Origin: Methanocaldococcus infernus ME
GTDB taxonomy: Archaea > AGJL01 > Methanococci > Methanococcales > Methanocaldococcaceae
DNA: 64,000 nucleotides
NCBI RefSeq assembly: GCF_000092305.1
Contig: NC_014122.1
Location: 372,001-436,000 of the forward strand
Reading direction: 5' to 3'
Shown: positions 59,186-64,000 of the stretch, piece after piece
Layout of the letters: every line of letters starts with the position of its first letter
Position numbering within the stretch: position 1 is the first letter of the stretch
The notes under the pieces: model-generated
What the model was told of the DNA's origin: nothing
Database searches by the model: none
The model's input: only the letters and a program-made list of their open reading frames with translations
Position numbers and translations under genes: made by a program

Positions 59186-59738
59186 ATCTCTCCCTTAACT
59201 TAGACAGTAGTAGATCAGCTAAGGCTCTACACTCCTTGTTTCCAAGTCTTTTAACCTTCTTATATAAACTTAAAAACTCTTCCATAAGTTCCTCATCTTC
59301 ATACTTAATTAACCTACTGTATAGAACAGAGAGTTCAACAAGTAAGGAAGAGCCTCTATTGTAAGGCTTAGGAACCTTGTTAAAGTAAATCCTATCTATC
59401 TCCTTAGCCTTTATAACCATAACCTTAGCCTTTCCAAACCTATCCTTCCTTTCAAAGCTTTTCCTTTCAAAAATTTCATAAAAGATTGAGTAAAAAGAGT
59501 TTTTTAGGAAGGGAATATCTTTATTAAATAAGTAGTCATCTTCATCACTTATTAAAGCCTTGGCTAAATCTATTGGCTCCACAACATTTAAAGAAAAGTA
59601 GTTATTCTCTTTTAAAATTTCATAGGTGTGTGAGCCTTCATAGAGATAGATCTTAGCAATATCTTTATTTATGTAAGCTCCAATTGGAGCCTTATTTATA
59701 AAACTTCCTTTACAGACTAAGACATATTCCCCTAACAT
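59166..59738 (-). CDS. DUF447 family protein (flavin-binding-type fold)
   Basis: A 190-residue archaeal protein of the DUF447 group, whose structures resemble FMN-binding split barrels. Motifs include KAPIGAYI, 'YFSLNVVEPIDLAKALI' and 'NRGSSLLVELSVLYSRL'. Function unknown. Its start overlaps the hisS stop by one base (TAATG), and its end overlaps the endonuclease III-like gene by 20 bp. Confidence 0.75.
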   Translation of the reverse strand: MLGEYVLVCKGSFINKAPIGAYINKDIAKIYLYEGSHTYEILKENNYFSLNVVEPIDLAKALISDEDDYLFNKDIPFLKNSFYSIFYEIFERKSFERKDRFGKAKVMVIKAKEIDRIYFNKVPKPYNRGSSLLVELSVLYSRLIKYEDEELMEEFLSLYKKVKRLGNKECRALADLLLSKLRERYANENL

Positions 59739-60958
59739 TATATCACTTCTATATCTACCAATTTCTGCTCTCCACTTTCCATATCTTTAATAGTAACCTT
59801 CCCCTCTTTAACCTCTTTCTCTCCAACAATTACCACTTTACTTATCCCCTTACTGTTAGCATAGTCTAAAGCTTTCCTCAACTTCCTTCCCATGATTTCC
59901 AGCTCAACCTTTTTCCCTTTCTTTCTTAATATATTAGCTATCTCCATAGCTTTAACTATCAAGTTCTCATTTAGTGGAATAACTAAATATTTCTCCTCTT
60001 TAATCTCTATATCTACATTCATCATAATTCTATCAAAGCCATAGGCAAAGCCAACAGCTGGCTCTGGCTCTCCTCCAAAGGTTTCTATTAAGTTGTCATA
60101 TCTTCCTCCACCACAGATCTGCTTAGCCCCTTTCTTCCCATAAATTTCAAAAACCATCCCTGTGTAGTAATCTAAACCCCTTGCTATGCCAAAGTTTATT
60201 TTATAATTGTCATAAGTATATTTTAATATATTCTCTAAATTCCTAACAGCTTCTAAAGACTCTGGGAAATCTTTTAATAACTCCTTAGCCTCTTCTAAAA
60301 TCTCTTTCCCTCCTTTAAGCTCTAAAATATTAAATATTAAATCTCTCTTCTCCTTATCCAGTATCTCAGTTAAATATTTATCTAAGCTTTCATAGTCTTC
60401 TTTATCTATTAATCTCCTTATTTTAACTTCTTCTTCCTCACCAACTTTAAATTTTCTTAGTATTCCTCTCAAAACTCCTAAGTGTCCAATTTCTAAGCTA
60501 AATTCAACATCTATATTTTTTAACCCATCTATAGCTAAGTTGATAACCTCAGCATCAGCAACCTCTCTTTTACAGCCAATTAATTCACATCCCATCTGCC
60601 AGAATTCCCTAAACCTTCCTGCCTGAGGTCTTTCATATCTAAAACAGTTTGCAAAATAGTAAAGCCTTAAGGGCTTAGGATAATTTTTTAGCTCATTCAA
60701 GTAGAATCTAACCACTGGAGAAGTCATCTCAGGTCTTAAAGATAGCTCTCTTCCACCATGATCTTTAAAAACATATAACTGTTTCCTTATCTCCTCTCCA
60801 GTTTTTTTAGCAATTAATTCAAAGCTCTCAAAGGTTGGGGTTAATATCTCTTCATAACCATAGCTTTCAAAAACCTCTCTTAACTTTTTCTCCACATATC
60901 TCCTTTTTTTCATTTCCTCTGGAGTAAAGTCTCTTGTTCCTCTTGGCTTACTGATCAT
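59738..60958 (-). CDS. hisS: Histidyl-tRNA synthetase
   Basis: Class II synthetase of 406 residues. It begins [14 protein letters not shown]; motif 2 is '[20 protein letters not shown]', the histidine-A loop is '[16 protein letters not shown]', and motif 3 is '[12 protein letters not shown]'. The anticodon-binding domain is about 320-406. It overlaps the potassium channel gene by 4 bp. Confidence 0.96.
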   Translation of the reverse strand: MISKPRGTRDFTPEEMKKRRYVEKKLREVFESYGYEEILTPTFESFELIAKKTGEEIRKQLYVFKDHGGRELSLRPEMTSPVVRFYLNELKNYPKPLRLYYFANCFRYERPQAGRFREFWQMGCELIGCKREVADAEVINLAIDGLKNIDVEFSLEIGHLGVLRGILRKFKVGEEEEVKIRRLIDKEDYESLDKYLTEILDKEKRDLIFNILELKGGKEILEEAKELLKDFPESLEAVRNLENILKYTYDNYKINFGIARGLDYYTGMVFEIYGKKGAKQICGGGRYDNLIETFGGEPEPAVGFAYGFDRIMMNVDIEIKEEKYLVIPLNENLIVKAMEIANILRKKGKKVELEIMGRKLRKALDYANSKGISKVVIVGEKEVKEGKVTIKDMESGEQKLVDIEVI

Positions 60959-62013
60959 TCTCTCCCTTCTTTTCCCTTAGCTTTCTTTTCTAACAATACA
61001 AAACAACCCCTTGGCCCAAAGGCATAGATAATATCTCCTGGCTTTATTAAAAAAGTTGGCTCAGGATTTATATAAATTTCATCTCCTCTCTTAACTCCTA
61101 AGACAGTTAATCCTGTCTTTTTCCTAATTTGGCTTTGACTTAATGTTTTATATGCAAGCTCTGAACCTTCTTCCACTTTAATCTTCTTCACATCAACATC
61201 CTCATCAAACTCATCACTTGCAACCTTAATAAAGGTGTGTAGAAAATCTAAGAGTCCTGATCTTAAGCTAAGCTCAGCCATCCTTAGCCCACCAATTAGG
61301 TAGGGAGAAACAACTCTATCAGCTCCAGCAGCCTTTAGCTTTTTTATAGCTTCATATTCATCAGCCTTAGCAACAACTAAAATATTTTTATTAAGCTCCT
61401 TAGCTGTTAAAGTAACAAAGACATTATCAGCATCCTCTGAGAGGGCAGCAATTAAGCACTTAGCCTTTTCAATATTTGCCTTCTTTAAAATTATGTCTTT
61501 CCTTGCATCTCCAATTATGTAAATGAAATTTTTATACTTCTCAAGAGCTTCTCTTATCTTCTCTTCATCCTTCTCAATGACAACAACCTTAACCCCTTCC
61601 CTTAAAAGTTTATAGACTATTACTCTACCCAATTTCCCATAGCCACAGACAATATAATGGTCTTTCAAGCTCTTTATTAGGTTCTCCATTCTTTTAACCC
61701 TTATAAGCTCTTTAAGCTTTCCCTCAACTATGAACTCAGTTATGAGGGAAAAGAGATACATAACTATTCCAATACCAAAGGTTAGGTAGATGATGGTTAA
61801 AGCTCTCCCTAAAAAAGTTTTTGGAGTAAAGTCTCCATAGCCAGTTGTAGTTATGGTTATAACACTAAAATAGAGGGCTGTGAAGAAATCAACATTTTCA
61901 ATTACACTTATCAAGTAGGCATAACTCAAAATTAAGGAGAGTGAAAGAGCTATCACAATGGCAAATTTTTTTATAAATTTATTGTATTCTTTGTAAATAT
62001 CCAAGGGTTTCAC
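60955..62013 (-). CDS. MthK-like potassium channel with RCK domain
   Basis: A 352-residue channel. It has TM1 (about 15-40), a pore loop with the K+ filter [10 protein letters not shown] (near 57), TM2 (about 70-97), an RCK Rossmann domain ([11 protein letters not shown]) and a C-terminal TrkA-C domain (about 265-345). It is gated by cytoplasmic ligands such as Ca2+. A methionine at the TM2-RCK boundary (ATG 61689, after ATAAGGG) corresponds to the internal start used by MthK. GTG 62013 overlaps the DUF4040 stop. Confidence 0.92.
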   Translation of the reverse strand: MKPLDIYKEYNKFIKKFAIVIALSLSLILSYAYLISVIENVDFFTALYFSVITITTTGYGDFTPKTFLGRALTIIYLTFGIGIVMYLFSLITEFIVEGKLKELIRVKRMENLIKSLKDHYIVCGYGKLGRVIVYKLLREGVKVVVIEKDEEKIREALEKYKNFIYIIGDARKDIILKKANIEKAKCLIAALSEDADNVFVTLTAKELNKNILVVAKADEYEAIKKLKAAGADRVVSPYLIGGLRMAELSLRSGLLDFLHTFIKVASDEFDEDVDVKKIKVEEGSELAYKTLSQSQIRKKTGLTVLGVKRGDEIYINPEPTFLIKPGDIIYAFGPRGCFVLLEKKAKGKEGRE

Positions 62014-62249
62014 TCATCTATTCTCTGAGTTCTTCTCACTGTGAAGGCAAAGAGAGCTGGCAAGATAGCTCCACCCAAAACAGCAGCTGTTAGGGCTACA
62101 TCTGGAGCTAAGAGGGCATAGTAAAGATAAGCTACACAGAGGCCAGCAAAGCCAGAGAGGATTATGCACTTAATAAGATCCTTCTGCAGAAGTGAGGCTA
62201 AGCTTGTTAAAATAGCCAACACTAAGACAATATAATTTATGATTTCCAT
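62010..62249 (-). CDS. DUF4040 / MbhD-EhbD-like membrane subunit
   Basis: A 79-residue, three-helix membrane protein. The 'LLAPDVALTAAVLGGAILPALFAF' pattern (start L-L-A-P-D-V, end A-L-F-A-F) matches the small subunit of multi-subunit hydrogenases and Mrp antiporters (MbhD, EhbD). The usual glutamate after the threonine (VALTEA) is alanine here. In methanogens this would belong to energy-converting hydrogenase Ehb, but no other ehb gene is nearby. It precedes the channel gene (4 bp overlap) and follows the NrdG-like gene by 6 bp. Confidence 0.6.
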   Translation of the reverse strand: MEIINYIVLVLAILTSLASLLQKDLIKCIILSGFAGLCVAYLYYALLAPDVALTAAVLGGAILPALFAFTVRRTQRIDE

Positions 62250-62255
62250 TTTATT

Positions 62256-62942
62256 TCACCAGTAGCATCTTATCTTAACATTAGTTAAATATCTTTCAGC
62301 CACTTCTTTTAACTTTTCCAACTCTTCCCTTTTAGGCATTGGAAACTCTCTAAACCTTTTATCATAAGCTTTTGTAGGATCATACTGTTGTATCACATAT
62401 AAGTTACAATTAATATTTTTTGCTATCTCCTCTATATCTTTACTATCCATAAATTTTGGGATGTAGGTAGTTCTACACTCTACATAAACCCCAGCCTCTA
62501 AAGAGAGATTTATGGTTTTTAATATTTTATTTTTAATCTCTTCCTCATTTTCTTTACATCTTGTTAGCTCCCTATATTTATAGAATGGGCATTTAACATC
62601 AATGGCTATATAATCCAAATATTCCAAAATTTTGCTAACAATCTCTGGCCTTGTTCCATTAGTGTCCAACTTAACCAAATATCCTAAGTCCTTAGCCTCT
62701 CTTGCTAATTCAATAATTTCCTCTTGTAAAGTTGGCTCTCCCCCTGAGATCACTATGGCTTCAGTGAGAAGAGGATCAACCCTTTTTAAAAACTCTTTGA
62801 CAGTTATACTATGTTTAATTTTTAAAATATTCTCTAAGTTATGACAGTATGAACATCTAAAATTACATCCTGAGAGAAAGATGACTGTAGAAGCCTTTTT
62901 TGGAAAATCTATAGTTGAAAACTCCATCCCAGAAACTTCCAT
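62256..62942 (-). CDS. nrdG: Radical SAM activating enzyme, NrdG/PflA type
   Basis: A 228-residue radical SAM protein. The cluster motif is CNFRCSYC near residue 26, and 'VISGGEPTLQEE' follows. It resembles the glycyl-radical activase of the anaerobic ribonucleotide reductase (NrdG2 type). The reductase gene is not in the window, so the partner is inferred. ATG 62942 follows AAGGGTTACCT. The kinase gene ends only 10 bp upstream. Confidence 0.85.
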   Translation of the reverse strand: MEVSGMEFSTIDFPKKASTVIFLSGCNFRCSYCHNLENILKIKHSITVKEFLKRVDPLLTEAIVISGGEPTLQEEIIELAREAKDLGYLVKLDTNGTRPEIVSKILEYLDYIAIDVKCPFYKYRELTRCKENEEEIKNKILKTINLSLEAGVYVECRTTYIPKFMDSKDIEEIAKNINCNLYVIQQYDPTKAYDKRFREFPMPKREELEKLKEVAERYLTNVKIRCYW

Positions 62943-62952
62943 AGGTAACCCT

Positions 62953-64000
62953 TTATAGCTCTTTTCTAATTCTATTTAGTAAAACTTCAAGTCTTTCAAT
63001 GGTGTTCTTACTTATTGGAATGTCTTCTTTAATTAAGTATTCTATGTCTCTTATAGCTTTTTCTAATTCTTTTTTGTTCTCTTCTGATTTAACGTAAGCT
63101 TTTAGGGTTTCTAAAACCTCCAATAACCCAACCTTATCGTTGGCTTTTGCACAGTTTAAAGCGAGCTTTGTTGAAGTTTCTACAAACTCTTTTATAAGTT
63201 TTTCAATTTCTTTTTTATCAGTTGATTTTTTAATTAGTTCTGTTGTTTTTGTTAGAGTTTCTTCAAGTTTTTCTTTTTCTTTAATTAACTCTTCTAATGA
63301 ATTCAAAGCTTCTAAAACTTCGTCCATTGATTGGAATCTATCTTCTTTTCTCTTTGCTAAGAACTTATCAAATATTCCGTTAAATATTGATAATTTTGGA
63401 TTAATCTTTGACGGAGGGGTTGGTTTAATACTTGGATTTATTATTTTTGATATTACTTGAGCAGGGGAAGAACCTTCATAAGGCAGTTTTCCTGTTAATA
63501 ACTCGTAAAATAAAACTCCTAACTGATAAATATCTGTTCTCTCGTCTGTTTTTCCATATTCTCCTTCGTCTATTTGTTCTGGAGCTGAGTATAGTAACGT
63601 TAAAGCCTTTGCCGATGTTGTTGAAGATTTCGCTCCTATCTTAGCCAATCCCCAATCAGAAATTTTTGGAATTATGTCGGAGGTTAGTAAAATATTAGAT
63701 GGTTTTATGTCCCTATGAATTACTCCCCTTGAATGAGCATGTTTTAATCCTTCAGCGATCTGTTTTACGATCCTTAAAGCTTCTTTTGGATCCAAGGGCT
63801 TAGGATACTTATCCAAATCTCTAATAATTTTTCCATTTAATTTAACTCCATCAATATATTCCATCTCAATGTGAGGAATTGGCTCAATATAAGCGTCATA
63901 CATTTTAACGATATTTGGATGGTTAAGATTTTTCCAAGCTTCTATTTCTTTTAGTAGCGATTTCTTAGCTTTTTCATTAAGAGAAGGGATTTTTAACGCT
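62953..64000 (-). CDS. Hanks-type Ser/Thr protein kinase (start beyond window), CpG-rich
   Basis: Eukaryote-like protein kinase, 5'-truncated by the window: the frame stays open to 64000, so ATG 63903 is internal. Visible are the beta-3 lysine (ALKIPSL), the alpha-C glutamate (LLKEIEAW), the catalytic loop HRDIKPSN, DWG in place of DFG (KISDWGLAK), and the activation segment ending SAPEQ. A charged helical, probably coiled-coil tail follows (roughly the last 130 residues). No transmembrane segment is visible. About 19 CpG in 1.05 kb contrast with its neighbours. Confidence 0.92.
   Translation of the reverse strand, partial: ALKIPSLNEKAKKSLLKEIEAWKNLNHPNIVKMYDAYIEPIPHIEMEYIDGVKLNGKIIRDLDKYPKPLDPKEALRIVKQIAEGLKHAHSRGVIHRDIKPSNILLTSDIIPKISDWGLAKIGAKSSTTSAKALTLLYSAPEQIDEGEYGKTDERTDIYQLGVLFYELLTGKLPYEGSSPAQVISKIINPSIKPTPPSKINPKLSIFNGIFDKFLAKRKEDRFQSMDEVLEALNSLEELIKEKEKLEETLTKTTELIKKSTDKKEIEKLIKEFVETSTKLALNCAKANDKVGLLEVLETLKAYVKSEENKKELEKAIRDIEYLIKEDIPISKNTIERLEVLLNRIRKEL

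Noticed and set aside
63432-63644. Plus-strand frame within the kinase gene
   Set aside because: The minus-strand kinase motifs are unambiguous across this stretch; the plus frame is a shadow.

Overview
The window looks like chromosome of a hyperthermophilic, hydrogenotrophic methanogen of the Methanococcales, closest in gene content to Methanocaldococcus. It is AT-rich and strongly short of CpG. Shine-Dalgarno sites follow the archaeal GGAGGTGAT pattern and TATA/BRE promoters are visible. Typical methanogen genes are present: an A-type ATP synthase with a triplicated proteolipid, archaeal RibC, ThiC, Elp3, PriL/DP1, an MJ0619-like methanopterin radical SAM enzyme and an NrpR-type operator at glnA. 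The single tRNA is about 68% GC in an otherwise AT-rich sequence, and a probable di-myo-inositol phosphate synthase is present. Both fit growth at very high temperature. The genus is an inference from gene content.

Layout. 1-10195: the end of aIF6, then a minus-strand run (thiC, argS, TPR protein, archaeal ATPase, beta-carbonic anhydrase, gatB, trxB, DtxR-family regulator, pgk). 10282-12960: a coiled-coil membrane protein, fuculose-phosphate aldolase, UPF0147, and a two-gene DNA methyltransferase/putative restriction endonuclease module. 12953-17450: minus strand cbiH, lysA, pycA, DUF2097, nadM and a 56-residue ORF. 17534-20413: uppP, pantoate kinase, a TatD-like hydrolase, a CooT-like small protein and a DUF35 protein. 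20397-26686: PAPS-reductase-like protein, glnA with its own regulated promoter, and livGFHM. 26797-28222: a ClC channel and tRNA-Leu(UAA). 28223-37044: DUF531 and atpHIKECFAB. 37041-42471: elp3, a TIM-barrel protein, IPCT/DIPPS and leuA. 42576-49927: two membrane proteins, amidohydrolase, MscS, priL, DP1, Cgi121, a CBS-ParB protein and queC. 50114-51583: a transducer-like protein. 51764-53527: cbiMNQ. 53478-64000: a long minus-strand array from a Ser/Thr kinase (cut by the window end) through nrdG-like, DUF4040, MthK-like channel, hisS, DUF447, endonuclease III-like, PP-loop ATPase, MJ0619-like, DUF167, an unknown gene, Trm112-like, purQ and ribC to an archaetidylserine synthase.

Genes are densely packed, often with 1-30 bp overlaps that imply translational coupling, and no gap exceeds 300 bases. 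Most of the window is central metabolism and information processing. Three genes stand out by composition: the ATPase (4619-5692), the transducer (50114-51583) and the Ser/Thr kinase (62953-64000). They carry many CpG dinucleotides, while flanking genes have almost none, so they are the best candidates for recent transfer. The restriction-modification pair has host-like composition and looks long resident; CTAG is very scarce throughout the window, which may point to its specificity. I did not find a clearly new multi-gene system. The kinase at the right edge, whose neighbours lie outside the window, is the likeliest entry to one.
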